A DNA stretch of 64,000 nucleotides from Sphingomicrobium sp. (GCA_036563485.1 DATCMI010000001.1:452938-516937), one strand, 5' to 3'. Counted from the stretch's first letter, positions 7,615 to 16,460 are shown. The notes: generated from the sequence alone by a model not told the origin. Numbers and translations are program-made.

Positions 7615-7805
7615 AGGGCTCAGGCTCCTGACCGGCAATGGTCGGGATCGGCCGGAGAAGCCCGCTGACGAGGAGCGTAGCGCAGCCGCGTAGCTGACGC
7701 TACGCGCAAGCAAGCGACGCTGTTCAGCGGGCTTCTCCGGCCGACCGCGAAGCGGCGGGCGGACTAAGCCGCAGGCGGGCGTTAGCGGTCAGGAGCCTGA
7801 GCCCT
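7615..7805. repeat. Nested long inverted repeat between scpB and tatA
   Basis: The outer arms 7615-7634 and 7786-7805 are a perfect 20-bp inverted repeat. Inside them, 7648-7668 and 7724-7744 are a second perfect 21-bp inverted repeat. At the centre, CGCGTAGC (7687-7694) and GCTACGCG (7699-7706) form an 8-bp hairpin with a TGAC loop. The right outer arm covers the last codons and stop of scpB; the left arm ends about 25 nt before the tatA start. It could be a strong hairpin in the polycistronic mRNA or a miniature palindromic repetitive element that inserted there. Confidence 0.9.
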
Positions 7806-8370
7806 CACCCTCCTCGTCGTCGCTTTCCAGTTGGAGCTGAAGGACCGCGTCGTCGAATGGGTCGAGAAGCCCCGCAGCCTTCAAGTCGTCGATGCCGGGC
7901 AGGTCACGGCGCGAGCCGAGGCCGAAGTGGGTCAGGAATTCCTTGGTGGTGGCATAAAGCAGCGGCCGTCCCGGCCCCTCGCGCCGACCGGCCGGGCGAA
8001 CCCAGCCGGCGTCCATCAGCACGTCGAGCGTGCCCTTCGAGATCTGGACGCCACGGATCGCCTCGATTTCGGCGCGGCTGACCGGCTCATGATAAGCAAC
8101 GATCGCCAGCGTCTCCGTCGCTGCCCGGGATAGCCGCCGCGGCTCCTCCCGAGTCCGACGCAGCAGGTGCGCGAGATCAGGCGCAGTCTGGAAGTGCCAG
8201 CGCCCGCCGCGCTCGACGAGCTCGACGCCGCGGCCTTCGTACAGGCCCGCGAGCTGGCCAAGCGCGGTCTTCACATCCCCCTCGCCGACATGCTCGGCGA
8301 TCTCGTCGACGGTCAGCGGCTCGGCTGAAGCGAAGAGCGTCGCTTCGATCGCACGCACCAGATCGTCCAT
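7789..8370 (-). CDS. scpB: Segregation and condensation protein ScpB
   Basis: 193 residues with paired winged-helix domains; the core signature AATETLAIVAYHEPVSRAEI is at about residues 82-101, followed by RGVQISKGTLDVLMDAGWV. ScpB dimers bind ScpA and regulate the SMC condensin complex. The start shares one base with the scpA stop (TGATG). The acidic tail (SDDEEGEGSGS) lies partly in the inverted repeat, so those last codons may owe their sequence to the repeat. Confidence 0.95.
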   Translation of the reverse strand: MDDLVRAIEATLFASAEPLTVDEIAEHVGEGDVKTALGQLAGLYEGRGVELVERGGRWHFQTAPDLAHLLRRTREEPRRLSRAATETLAIVAYHEPVSRAEIEAIRGVQISKGTLDVLMDAGWVRPAGRREGPGRPLLYATTKEFLTHFGLGSRRDLPGIDDLKAAGLLDPFDDAVLQLQLESDDEEGEGSGS

Positions 8371-9173
8371 CAGGCCGCCACCTTGAGCTTGATCGGCGCG
8401 AACGCCTCCTCCTGCGCGATCTCGAGCCGGCCGCGCTTGGCGAGCTCGAGCGCTGCGAGGAAGCTCGAGGCCAGCGCGGAGCGGCGGAACTGCGGGTCGG
8501 CGCTCGGCGGAAGGAAGCTTTCAAGGAACGTCCATTCGACTGCCATGCCGATCATGCGCCCGACCCGCTCAATGGCTTCGTCGAGCGTCATCACGGCGCG
8601 GGCATGGACGATGTGCATCGCCGGAGCGGTGCGGGCGCGCACGGCGCCGTACGCCGCAAAGAGGTCGAAGTCGCGGACCTGCCAGGCGGCCTTGCGAACG
8701 AGCCTCAACCCCTCCGGCGCGCCGCGGACGAACACGTCGCGGCCGACGCGGTCGCGGCCGAGCAGCCGCGCGCCGGCTTCCCGCATGGCGTCGAGCCGCT
8801 GCAGCCGCATCTGCAGGCGCGCGGCGATTTCCTCGGGGCTTGGGTCCTGTTCCGGATCCTTCGGCAGCAGCAGGCAGGATTTGAGATAAGCGAGCCACGC
8901 CGCCATCACGAGATAATCGGCGGCAATCTCCAGCTTCAGGGCGCGCGCTTGGGCGAGATATTCGAGATATTGCTCGACCAGCTGCAGGATCGAAATCTGC
9001 GCGAGATCGACCTTCTGCGCACGAGCGAGGTTGAGCAAAAGGTCGAGCGGCCCTTCCCAGCCGTCGAGGGCCAGCGTCAACTCGTCCGACTGGCGGATCG
9101 GGCGCTCGTCGAAGTCCTCTTCCACAACGAGGAGACTACCATGTTTAGTGGCGTTGCGAAGCGCGCCACACAC
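8370..9173 (-). CDS. scpA: Segregation and condensation protein ScpA (kleisin)
   Basis: 267 residues from the GTG at 9173. The kleisin N-terminus is LDGWEGPLDLLLNLARAQKV, followed by DLAQISILQLVEQYLEYL and the ADYLVMAAWLAYLKS helix; the C-terminus has the winged-helix SMC-binding region. ScpA bridges SMC heads with ScpB. Similarity begins only near residue 30, so the GTG at 9125 is an equally reasonable start. It sits 14 nt after nagZ. Confidence 0.94.
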   Translation of the reverse strand: MCGALRNATKHGSLLVVEEDFDERPIRQSDELTLALDGWEGPLDLLLNLARAQKVDLAQISILQLVEQYLEYLAQARALKLEIAADYLVMAAWLAYLKSCLLLPKDPEQDPSPEEIAARLQMRLQRLDAMREAGARLLGRDRVGRDVFVRGAPEGLRLVRKAAWQVRDFDLFAAYGAVRARTAPAMHIVHARAVMTLDEAIERVGRMIGMAVEWTFLESFLPPSADPQFRRSALASSFLAALELAKRGRLEIAQEEAFAPIKLKVAA

Positions 9174-9178
9174 TCTGT

Positions 9179-9187
9179 TGTGGATAA
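9179..9187 (+). promoter_or_regulatory. Perfect 9-bp DnaA box match
   Basis: TGTGGATAA is the exact reverse complement of the consensus DnaA box TTATCCACA, located in the short gap between nagZ and scpA. A single box could be chance or a DnaA-titrating or regulatory site. Confidence 0.35.
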
Positions 9188-10198
9188 TTAGGCTTGGGCG
9201 AGCAAAGTGTCGCGCGTCGCGACCGCCTCCGCGAACTCGGCACCGTCCACCAGCACGCCGCCGACGCTTTCCATGGCCCGCGCAAGCCGAGCCATTCCGG
9301 CTTCACTTAGCTCCGGCAGGACCTCGGCAATGGCCATATTGTCCTCCAGCACGCCATTGCACGGAAGCGCGGCGTCGCACCCAGCGGCGACGCAAGCGGC
9401 GGCGCGCTCTGCCGGCGTTCCGCTGAGCGCATTCATGTTGCTGTCGTCGCTCATGAGGAAGCCGTCGAAACCGATCCGGTCGCGGATGATACTCTCGATG
9501 ACGGTCGGCGACTGGCTCGCCGGCAGCTCGGCGTCCCATTCGGTGTAAACGACGTGCGCGACCATCGCCATGGGCGCGGATGCGAGCCGCTCGAAAGGCT
9601 CGAGGTCGATGGCGAGCTCCTCGGCGCTGGCCGTGACGATCGGCAGTTCGTGGTGGCTGTCGACCAAAGCGCGGCCATGACCCGGAATATGCTTGATGAT
9701 CCCGACGACGCCCGCCGAGGCGAGGCCGTCGAGCGTAGCCCGGCCAAGCGCCGCCACCTGCATGGGATCGGAGCCGAGGGCGCGGTCGCCGATGATGTCG
9801 CTTGCGCCAGGCTGCCGCACGTCGAGCAGCGGAAGCGCATCGACGTTGACGCCGGCCGAACGCAGCATCAGCCCGATTGCGCGCGCATTCGCCCGCACCG
9901 CCTCGATCGCCGACGACGGTGCCGCCTGGTAGAGGTCCGCGAAGCGCTCCCCAGGGGGAAATTCGGGCCAGGCGGGCGGGCGCATCCGGGCGACGCGGCC
10001 GCCTTCCTGGTCGATCAGGATCGGCACATCATCCCGCCCCGACAGCTCGCGCAGCGAATCGGTGAGGCGGAGCATCTGCTCCTGGCTTTCGCAATTGCGG
10101 CGAAACAGGATGAAGCCAGCGGGATCGCAGTCGCGGAAGAAGGCGCGTTCGTCGTCGGTCAGCGCCGTTCCGGCAAAGCCATAGATCGCCGCCTGCAT
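9188..10198 (-). CDS. nagZ: Beta-N-acetylhexosaminidase NagZ (peptidoglycan recycling)
   Basis: 336 residues, a glycoside hydrolase family 3 TIM barrel. The hallmark KHIPGHG, followed by DSHHELP, carries the catalytic-loop His/Asp of NagZ, and MSDDSNM contains the nucleophile Asp. LIDQEGGRVARM is the other conserved barrel motif. It removes GlcNAc from muropeptides in the cytoplasm; no signal peptide is present. The start overlaps the stop of the SPOR gene (TAATG), so it is translationally coupled. Confidence 0.95.
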   Translation of the reverse strand: MQAAIYGFAGTALTDDERAFFRDCDPAGFILFRRNCESQEQMLRLTDSLRELSGRDDVPILIDQEGGRVARMRPPAWPEFPPGERFADLYQAAPSSAIEAVRANARAIGLMLRSAGVNVDALPLLDVRQPGASDIIGDRALGSDPMQVAALGRATLDGLASAGVVGIIKHIPGHGRALVDSHHELPIVTASAEELAIDLEPFERLASAPMAMVAHVVYTEWDAELPASQSPTVIESIIRDRIGFDGFLMSDDSNMNALSGTPAERAAACVAAGCDAALPCNGVLEDNMAIAEVLPELSEAGMARLARAMESVGGVLVDGAEFAEAVATRDTLLAQA

Positions 10199-10860
10199 TA
10201 TTGGGCGACGAAGCAGTTTTCGCCGGCAGCCTTGAGCGTGGCGCAGACCTGCCTGGCGTCGCCCGGCGAACCCGCGCCCGCGCGCAAGCGGATGCCGCCG
10301 GGGAACGGCACGATCATCTTGTTGAGCGCAGCGACGGTCGGGAAGCGCGAGGACAATGCCGTCCAGGCGCGCTCCGCCTGCGCCCGATTTGCGAAGGCGC
10401 CGAGCTGGACCACGCTTCCGGTGCCGCCGGTGGCCGTTAGGGCTGGCTTTTCCTCGACGCCAGGCTTCTTCGTCTCGTTGGCGGGAAGCGTTTTCGGCTC
10501 TTCCTTCGGCTGAACCTGGGTGCCGGCCGGAAGCTTGCTGGTATCCAGCTGGGCGTCGGGATCATGGCCGGCGCTTGTTTCGAACGCCGTCTGGCTGTCG
10601 CCGCTGATGTCGAGCCCGCCGGGGTTCGGGGGTTTGACCTTGTAAGGTGTCGCCGGTGCCCGGATCAGTTCCGGGGCGCCGCTGACCGGTGCGTCGCGGC
10701 GCCCGATCCAGAAGAAAGCCGCGGCGATGATCGCGACGGCGAGCAGGACGACTGCCAGTGCGGCGAGCATCTTGCGCGCCGAGAGGCCGCGCTGCTCGTC
10801 CTCGTCGTCGACCGGCTGCAGCCATGGCAGCTGTTCGTCATAGGCACGGGCGTCGCTCAT
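10198..10860 (-). CDS. SPOR-domain membrane protein
   Basis: 220 residues. A cytoplasmic N-terminus is followed by one membrane helix (about 30-52), a Pro-rich linker, and a C-terminal SPOR domain from about residue 147 (SVVQLGAFANRAQAERAW, ending in the ARQVCATLKAAG segment). SPOR domains bind denuded septal peptidoglycan, so a cell-division or septum role is likely. It sits between argS (2 nt gap) and nagZ (1 nt overlap), an arrangement I associate with sphingomonads and relatives. Confidence 0.88.
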   Translation of the reverse strand: MSDARAYDEQLPWLQPVDDEDEQRGLSARKMLAALAVVLLAVAIIAAAFFWIGRRDAPVSGAPELIRAPATPYKVKPPNPGGLDISGDSQTAFETSAGHDPDAQLDTSKLPAGTQVQPKEEPKTLPANETKKPGVEEKPALTATGGTGSVVQLGAFANRAQAERAWTALSSRFPTVAALNKMIVPFPGGIRLRAGAGSPGDARQVCATLKAAGENCFVAQ

Positions 10861-10862
10861 CC

Positions 10863-12596
10863 TCAGCGCATCTCCTCGGCGGCCGCCACCCCCATCAGCG
10901 CGAGCCCGCTCCTCACGATTTGCCCGACGCCTTCGGCCAATTCCAGCCGCGCCCGCGAAAGTTGTGGATTGTTCTCAAGGAGGAAGCGGCGTTCCGGATC
11001 GTCGTTGCCGCGGTTCCACAGCGCGTGGAATTCGGCCGCGAGGTCGTACAGGTAGAAGGCGATGCGGTGCGGCTCGTGAGCCATGGCCGCGCCTTCGAGA
11101 ACGCGCGGATATTGGGCGGCGCGCTTGACCAGCGCCAGCTCTTCCTCGCCCAGCAGCGACAGGTCGGCGGCTTCGGCCAGGCTCACCCCAGCGTCCGCGG
11201 CCTTGCGCTTCAGCGAGCTGATCCGCGCATGGGCGTACTGGACATAGAATACGGGATTGTCCTTCGACGCCTCGACGACCTTGGCGAAGTCGAAGTCGAG
11301 CGGCGTGTCGGCGCGCTTGGTCAGCATCATGAAGCGAACAACGTCCTTGCCGACCTCGTTCACGACATCGGCGAGCGTGACGAAATCGCCCGCGCGCTTG
11401 CTCATCTTGAACGGTTCGCCGTTGCGGAACAGGCGGACCATGTTGACCAGCTTGACGTCGAGATCGACCTTGCCGTCCGTCAGCGCCTTCACGGCCGACT
11501 GGACGCGCTTGACCGTCCCGGCATGGTCGGCGCCCCAGATGTTGACGAGGTGGTCGGCGTTCTGGGCCTTCTGCAGGTGGTAGGCAGCGTCGGCACCGAA
11601 ATAGGTCCAGCTTCCGTCCGACTTCTTCATCGGCCGGTCCTGGTCGTCGCCGAACTGGGTCGAGCGGAACAGGGTCAGCTCAACCGGCTCCCACTCCTCG
11701 TGCGGGTCGATGCTTTTCGGGCGCTCCAGCGTGCCCTGGTAGACGAGCCCTTTTTCGCGCAGCAGCTCCATCGCGCGGTCGACGGCGCCCGACCGCTGCA
11801 CTTCGGCTTCCGACGCGAAGATGTCGTGGTGGATGCCGAGAAGCGCGAGATCGTGGCGGATGAGGTCGAGCATCGCCTTGATCGCGGCGTCGCGGAACAC
11901 CGGCAGCCACGTCTCCTCGGACGCCCCTACATGTTCGCTGCCATGTTCCGCTGCGAGCAGCACCGCGACGGGCTTCAAATAATCGCCGGGGTAGAGCCCT
12001 TCCGGGATGTCGCCAATGTCTTCGCCAAGAGCTTCGCGATAGCGAAGGTGCAGCGAGCGGGCGAGGATATCGACCTGGCCGCCCGCGTCGTTGACATAAT
12101 ATTCCTTAGTGACGCGGAACCCCGCCGCCTCGAGGATCCGGGCAAGGCTGTCGCCCACGACGGCCCCGCGGCAGTGGCCCATGTGCAGCGGGCCGGTCGG
12201 ATTGGCCGAGACATATTCGACGTTCACCCGCTCGTTCGCCCCGGCCTTGGAGAGACCATATGCCTCCCCTTGGCTCAGGATCGTGCGAAGTTCGTCGCGC
12301 CAGGCATCGGGGTTCAGGCGAATATTGATGAAGCCTGGACCGGCGACTTCGACCGACGTCACCGGCGGGAGCGCCTCGAGCTTCGGCTTGATCGCTTCGG
12401 CAAGCGCGCGCGGATTGGTCTTCGCCGCCTTGGCGAGCACCATCGCCGCATTGGTCGCGAGATCGCCATGAGCAGCGTCGCGCGGCGGCTCAACCGTTAC
12501 GTTCTTGCGGTCGAGATCGGCCGGCAGCGTGCCATCCGTCACGAGGTCATTCAGCACGCCGTCAAGGAGCGCGGCATATTGGGCATAGAGGCTCAT
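10863..12596 (-). CDS. argS: Arginyl-tRNA synthetase
   Basis: 577 residues. The class I signature HMGH lies in SANPTGPLHMGHCRGA, and the signature loop is KMSKRAGDFV. An N-terminal Add-1-like domain and a C-terminal DALR anticodon-binding domain (ending GLALMGVAAAEEMR) complete the usual layout and length. It is the first gene of the argS-SPOR-nagZ-scpAB-tatABC run. No Shine-Dalgarno sequence is obvious before the ATG. Confidence 0.97.
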   Translation of the reverse strand: MSLYAQYAALLDGVLNDLVTDGTLPADLDRKNVTVEPPRDAAHGDLATNAAMVLAKAAKTNPRALAEAIKPKLEALPPVTSVEVAGPGFINIRLNPDAWRDELRTILSQGEAYGLSKAGANERVNVEYVSANPTGPLHMGHCRGAVVGDSLARILEAAGFRVTKEYYVNDAGGQVDILARSLHLRYREALGEDIGDIPEGLYPGDYLKPVAVLLAAEHGSEHVGASEETWLPVFRDAAIKAMLDLIRHDLALLGIHHDIFASEAEVQRSGAVDRAMELLREKGLVYQGTLERPKSIDPHEEWEPVELTLFRSTQFGDDQDRPMKKSDGSWTYFGADAAYHLQKAQNADHLVNIWGADHAGTVKRVQSAVKALTDGKVDLDVKLVNMVRLFRNGEPFKMSKRAGDFVTLADVVNEVGKDVVRFMMLTKRADTPLDFDFAKVVEASKDNPVFYVQYAHARISSLKRKAADAGVSLAEAADLSLLGEEELALVKRAAQYPRVLEGAAMAHEPHRIAFYLYDLAAEFHALWNRGNDDPERRFLLENNPQLSRARLELAEGVGQIVRSGLALMGVAAAEEMR

Positions 12597-12699
12597 AGGA
12601 GGGCGCGGCTCTAGCGCAGCCGTTTCCGCTCGTCACGCCTGCTTGCCGCCCGAGCGGCGTTCAGCCTAAAGGCGCACCGATTCCAAGGAGATAGTGTAC

Positions 12700-13224
12700 A
12701 TGCTCAACGTCATCATCGCGATTGCCGCCGCTGCGACCATGCAGGCAGCACCTTCGGCGACACCGCGAACCCTCGAAACGATCGCTGGCGTAGAGATCCA
12801 CCGCTTCGACGTGGCGGGCCAGACTGCCAAGGCCGTCGAGGCTGAACTCAAGAAGGTGAAAAAGGGGCAGCCGGAGACGCTCGGCCGCTTGTTCACGTGG
12901 AATGCGAAGATCGGCCTGCGCAATGCGACCGAGGGGACGGTATGCACCGTCGATACCGCTACGGCGACGCTCGACGCTGACGTCTATCTGCCGCGCCTGA
13001 CCGAAGAAGCGAAACTGCCGAAGGCGGACCTCGACGAATGGAAGGCCTATGAAGCGAAGATCACTCGCGATGCCACCGACAACCTGACGTTCGTCGCCGA
13101 TCGTCTGCCTGCGATCGAACGGTCGCTGGTCGGAAAGCCGTGCGACCAGGCGGCCACGATCTGGAACGCCGGGGTCAAGGCGCTGATCGCCGAGCAGCAG
13201 GCGTTCGCGAAGACCCGCCGCTAA
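12700..13224 (+). CDS. Exported DUF922-like protein with altered metal site
   Basis: 174 residues. AAGGAG lies 9 nt before the ATG at 12700; a GTG two codons earlier is too close. A short signal-like N-terminus (MLNVIIAIAAAATMQAAPSA) precedes a domain that resembles DUF922: a G-Q-T motif, a Trp-rich strand, an internal C-x-V, LPRL, then W-x-x-Y. In the DUF922 zinc peptidase-like family I expect an H-E-x-x-H after W-x-x-Y; here the matching residues read DATDN, so the metal ligands seem lost. Function unknown; the family call is from memory of the pattern. Its stop overlaps that of the next, convergent gene by 4 nt. Confidence 0.7.
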   Translation: MLNVIIAIAAAATMQAAPSATPRTLETIAGVEIHRFDVAGQTAKAVEAELKKVKKGQPETLGRLFTWNAKIGLRNATEGTVCTVDTATATLDADVYLPRLTEEAKLPKADLDEWKAYEAKITRDATDNLTFVADRLPAIERSLVGKPCDQAATIWNAGVKALIAEQQAFAKTRR

Positions 13225-13883
13225 GCGCCGCTTGCTGAGCCGCCGCTGGCAAGGCGGCGGAGATCGCGGTTGTGATGGATGAAGGTGCCGGCCGCCGGTG
13301 CGCCGACCAAGGCGCGCATGGCGGCTGCCACCACACTCGCATCGATCGCCGCGAAACGATCGTAGCGACCGCGCAGGAACAGGTTGGCCACCGGGCTGAT
13401 CAGGATTCCCAGCCGCTCGCCAGGCCTCCGGTCGTTGCCTCGCGGCCCGCGAAGCAGGCCTGGGCGGACGATGTCCAGCCTTTCGAAGCCTAGCTGCGTT
13501 AGGTCCGCTTCGACCCGCCCCTTGAGCGCGAGATATTCATTTGAAGACCCGGCGTCGGCACCGACCGACGACACGACGATCATCTGCCGTGCACCCGCGC
13601 TTTTCGCGGCCTTTGCGAAGTCCAGGACGGCCACGCGGTCGACCTGTTCGAAGGCCGACCACGATCCCGCTTTCCGCCAGGTCGTCCCGAGCGCGGATAT
13701 TGCGACATGTAGCCGTTCGTCCGCGAGCAAGCCGGGCCACTGCGGCGCCGGTGCAATCTTCTCCGCAACAGCAAAGCCGGAAGGGCGGCGCGAGAGCAAC
13801 AGGAGCTGCTTAGGCTCCAGCAGCGGGACTAGCCGCGATCCGATCAGGCCGGTGGCGCCGATCATCGCGACCCGCACGGCCAT
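13221..13883 (-). CDS. NAD(P)-binding atypical short-chain dehydrogenase/epimerase-like protein
   Basis: 220 residues with an N-terminal Rossmann motif GATGLIGSRLV (about 9-19) and an Arg-rich loop (LLLSRRPSG) that suggests NADP(H). MIVVSSVGAD and NEYLALKGRVEADL fit the Tip30/YwnB-like NAD(P)H-binding family, whose substrates are generally unknown. It follows dgt with a one-base overlap, so the two are co-translated. Confidence 0.8.
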   Translation of the reverse strand: MAVRVAMIGATGLIGSRLVPLLEPKQLLLLSRRPSGFAVAEKIAPAPQWPGLLADERLHVAISALGTTWRKAGSWSAFEQVDRVAVLDFAKAAKSAGARQMIVVSSVGADAGSSNEYLALKGRVEADLTQLGFERLDIVRPGLLRGPRGNDRRPGERLGILISPVANLFLRGRYDRFAAIDASVVAAAMRALVGAPAAGTFIHHNRDLRRLASGGSASGA

Positions 13884-15046
13884 CAGAAACGGTCCGCTGG
13901 CAAATTCACCGGGCCGACGATCTGCTCATGCCGGGCGATTGCGAACCTGTCGGTCATACCGGCGATGAAATCCCCGATCGTCCGCAGCCGCTGGACCTCG
14001 TCCCGGCCCCGCTGCCAATCGGGGGGGAGCAGCGAGGGGTCGTCGATGTACGCGCGCGCCAAGGCGGCAACGACGCGTTCGGCCTCCCGCCGCACCGGGG
14101 CAAGCTGCGCCAGCCCGTAAAGGCGCTCGTAGAGAAAGCGCTTCAGCTCGCGCTCCTCGGCTGCGAGCGGCTCGGAAAAGCCGACGAGCTGGCGCCCGGC
14201 GGCTCGAACCTCTTCGATGGTCTCGACGCCGGAATCCCGGACGCGCCGTTCCGTCTCGGCAAGCACGTCGCCGACCATGATCCCGATCATATCGCGCACC
14301 AGCGCTCGCTGATGCTTGTCGACCGGGATGCCGGGGTGCCGCTGCGCAATCGCATCCCACAACCGGCGGATGATCGGCAGCTCGATCAATTCGTCGAGCT
14401 GCAGCAGCCCGGCGCGCAAGCCGTCGTCGATGTCGTGATTGTCGTAGGCGATGTCGTCGGCGATGGCCGCGACCTGTGCCTCGAGCGACGGCCAGCTGCC
14501 GAGTTCCAAGTCCCAAGCGGCATCCGCTTCAGCCACGGCCCAGGTGGGGGCGAGGACGGGGCCATTATGCTTGGCGAGACCTTCGAGCGCTTCCCAGCTG
14601 AGGTTCAGCCCGTCGAAGTCCGGATATGGGTTCTCGAGGCGCGTCACGATGCGGATCGTATGGGCATTATGGTCGAACCCGCCCGCCAGGACGAGAGCCG
14701 CATCCAACGCATCCTCCCCGGCATGGCCGAACGGCGGATGGCCGAGGTCGTGCGCAAGGCACAGAGCCTCAGTCAGGTCTTCGTTGAGGCCGAGAGCGCG
14801 CGCAATTGTGCGACCAATCTGGGCGACTTCGATGCTGTGCGTCAGCCGGACGCGATAGTGATCGCCGTCCGGCGCGACGAAGACCTGCGTCTTATGTCGG
14901 AGGCGGCGGAACGCTACCGAATGGATGATCCGGTCCCGGTCTCGCTGGAACGCATCGCGCGGCCCACGCGGGCCGGAGCCGTCTTCTGGATGGAGGCGGC
15001 CGCGCGACCTTTGCGGGTCGGCCGCCAGCGCTGACGCAAGTTTCAT
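13883..15046 (-). CDS. dgt: dGTPase-like HD-domain triphosphohydrolase
   Basis: 387 residues. Conserved FRRLRHKTQVF and RLTHSIEVAQIGRTIARAL precede the HD metal motif AHDLGHPPFGHAGEDAL, and ADDIAYDNHDIDDGL is also conserved. The family hydrolyses dNTPs to nucleosides and tripolyphosphate (dGTPase-like group). The length is typical of the alphaproteobacterial type. The start overlaps the stop of the TPR/SPOR gene (ATGA). Confidence 0.93.
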   Translation of the reverse strand: MKLASALAADPQRSRGRLHPEDGSGPRGPRDAFQRDRDRIIHSVAFRRLRHKTQVFVAPDGDHYRVRLTHSIEVAQIGRTIARALGLNEDLTEALCLAHDLGHPPFGHAGEDALDAALVLAGGFDHNAHTIRIVTRLENPYPDFDGLNLSWEALEGLAKHNGPVLAPTWAVAEADAAWDLELGSWPSLEAQVAAIADDIAYDNHDIDDGLRAGLLQLDELIELPIIRRLWDAIAQRHPGIPVDKHQRALVRDMIGIMVGDVLAETERRVRDSGVETIEEVRAAGRQLVGFSEPLAAEERELKRFLYERLYGLAQLAPVRREAERVVAALARAYIDDPSLLPPDWQRGRDEVQRLRTIGDFIAGMTDRFAIARHEQIVGPVNLPADRF

Positions 15047-16338
15047 TGCGTAGCGAGTGGCACAAACCTGTCGGAAGCGGAATTGGTCCAGTTGGATGCG
15101 CTGACGCCGAGCGAGCGAAGATCCTCGGCGAGGATCCGGGCGTCGGATGGGCCGCGGAAGGGCCCAATGACGAGCCTGGCGCCGTCAGCGCCTTGCGCCA
15201 GATAGCCCGGGATGCCCTCCAGCACTTCGCCGTTGCGCGACTTCAGCTGCGCAAAGCGGCGCGACAGCGCGGTCGGGTCGCCGCCGCTGGCGAGCTGGAG
15301 CCAGATCTTGGGCGACGGATAGGTCGTGCCGGCACTCGCCGACGTCGAAACAGGCCGGGCAGGCAGCGAGTAGGAAACCTGCATGGGTGCTGCGTGCGCC
15401 TGGTACTGCGGCTGGACCTGCGCTTGCTGCGGCTGAGGCTGATATTGCGGCTGCACTTCAGCGCGCTGCGGCGCCGGAGCGCGGAGCAGCGCGTCAATAC
15501 CGGCGAGGCGGTCGCTGGTGACGCTCTCGCTTACTGCCATGGTCGACGGCAGCGACGGCGCCGACGCGAACGCCGCACTCCCGGCATCGGGAAAAATGCC
15601 GAGGTTAACGGCGGCGGCCTTCTGGCCTGCCGCGAGTGCCGGCAACCGCTGCAAAAATGGCGCGACTTGCGACCAGCTGCCGGGCATGGCGGAGTCGATG
15701 GCGCGCATCGCCGCCTGCGTATCGCCGCTCAGTGCGAGCACAAAGGCGCGGACGCGCGCGGAGCTTGCATCGCCCTTGGTCGCCAGCGGCGCGATCGCGT
15801 CTAGCGCGCCGGCCTTGTCCCCGCTGATCGCGAGGCTGAGCGCCAGACGGCGGCGGCATTCATCAGCGTCGGCGCCCTTGAGACCAGCGCGATAGTCGGC
15901 TTGCGCCTGCGCCTGCTGGCCCAACATGTCGAACGCCAGGCCGCGGGCGCAGCCGAACATGGCCTGCGTGGCGCCAAGCTGCTGGGCGCGACCGAAATAA
16001 GGCATGGCGCCGACAGCATTGCCATTGGCAACCGACACCGCGCCCATTCCCACGTGCGGGAGCGGGCTGCGCGGATTGACCTCGTCGGCACGCGCGAAAA
16101 AGCCGGCAGCCGCCTGTGTGTCGCCAAGCTCGAGCGCGGCGCGCCCCGCGCCAACGAGTGACTGGAAGTCCCTGGAATCGTGAGTCAGCGCCCGCACGTA
16201 GCGCGCAAGCGCCGCGGCCGCAGTTTCATCATAGGGTGAGTAGCTGGCCGCAGCCGCGGGCACGGCCACGACAGCCGCGAGCCCGCCGGCGCACAGCGCC
16301 AGCGCTCCAATAGAACGAATGTGCAGCAATCCCCGCAT
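15043..16338 (-). CDS. Exported TPR and SPOR domain protein
   Basis: 431 residues from the ATG at 16338, which has GGGGAGAG just upstream. A Sec signal peptide (to about residue 31, AVPAAAAS) is followed by TPR-like helices (about 40-240), a Gln/Pro-rich linker (PQYQPQPQQAQVQ), and a C-terminal SPOR domain (IWLQLASGGDPTAL to the end). It is likely periplasmic and septal peptidoglycan-associated. It lies directly downstream of the ftsZ terminator region on the same strand and is followed by dgt with a 4-nt overlap. Confidence 0.85.
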   Translation of the reverse strand: MRGLLHIRSIGALALCAGGLAAVVAVPAAAASYSPYDETAAAALARYVRALTHDSRDFQSLVGAGRAALELGDTQAAAGFFARADEVNPRSPLPHVGMGAVSVANGNAVGAMPYFGRAQQLGATQAMFGCARGLAFDMLGQQAQAQADYRAGLKGADADECRRRLALSLAISGDKAGALDAIAPLATKGDASSARVRAFVLALSGDTQAAMRAIDSAMPGSWSQVAPFLQRLPALAAGQKAAAVNLGIFPDAGSAAFASAPSLPSTMAVSESVTSDRLAGIDALLRAPAPQRAEVQPQYQPQPQQAQVQPQYQAHAAPMQVSYSLPARPVSTSASAGTTYPSPKIWLQLASGGDPTALSRRFAQLKSRNGEVLEGIPGYLAQGADGARLVIGPFRGPSDARILAEDLRSLGVSASNWTNSASDRFVPLATQ

Positions 16339-16460
16339 CTGCTCTCCCCTTGGCGCAGAGAATCTTGCGCGAACCTTTCTGGCTAGAGCACTTACGGTGA
16401 ACCGTGCGGCGGAGGCGGTGAGACGCTCCCCGCCGGGAGAAAGCTGTCCCATCTCAATAG

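Noticed and set aside
10758..12614. 618-residue plus-strand frame opposite argS
   Set aside because: Shadow of argS; no domain, and argS carries HMGH and KMSKR motifs on the minus strand.
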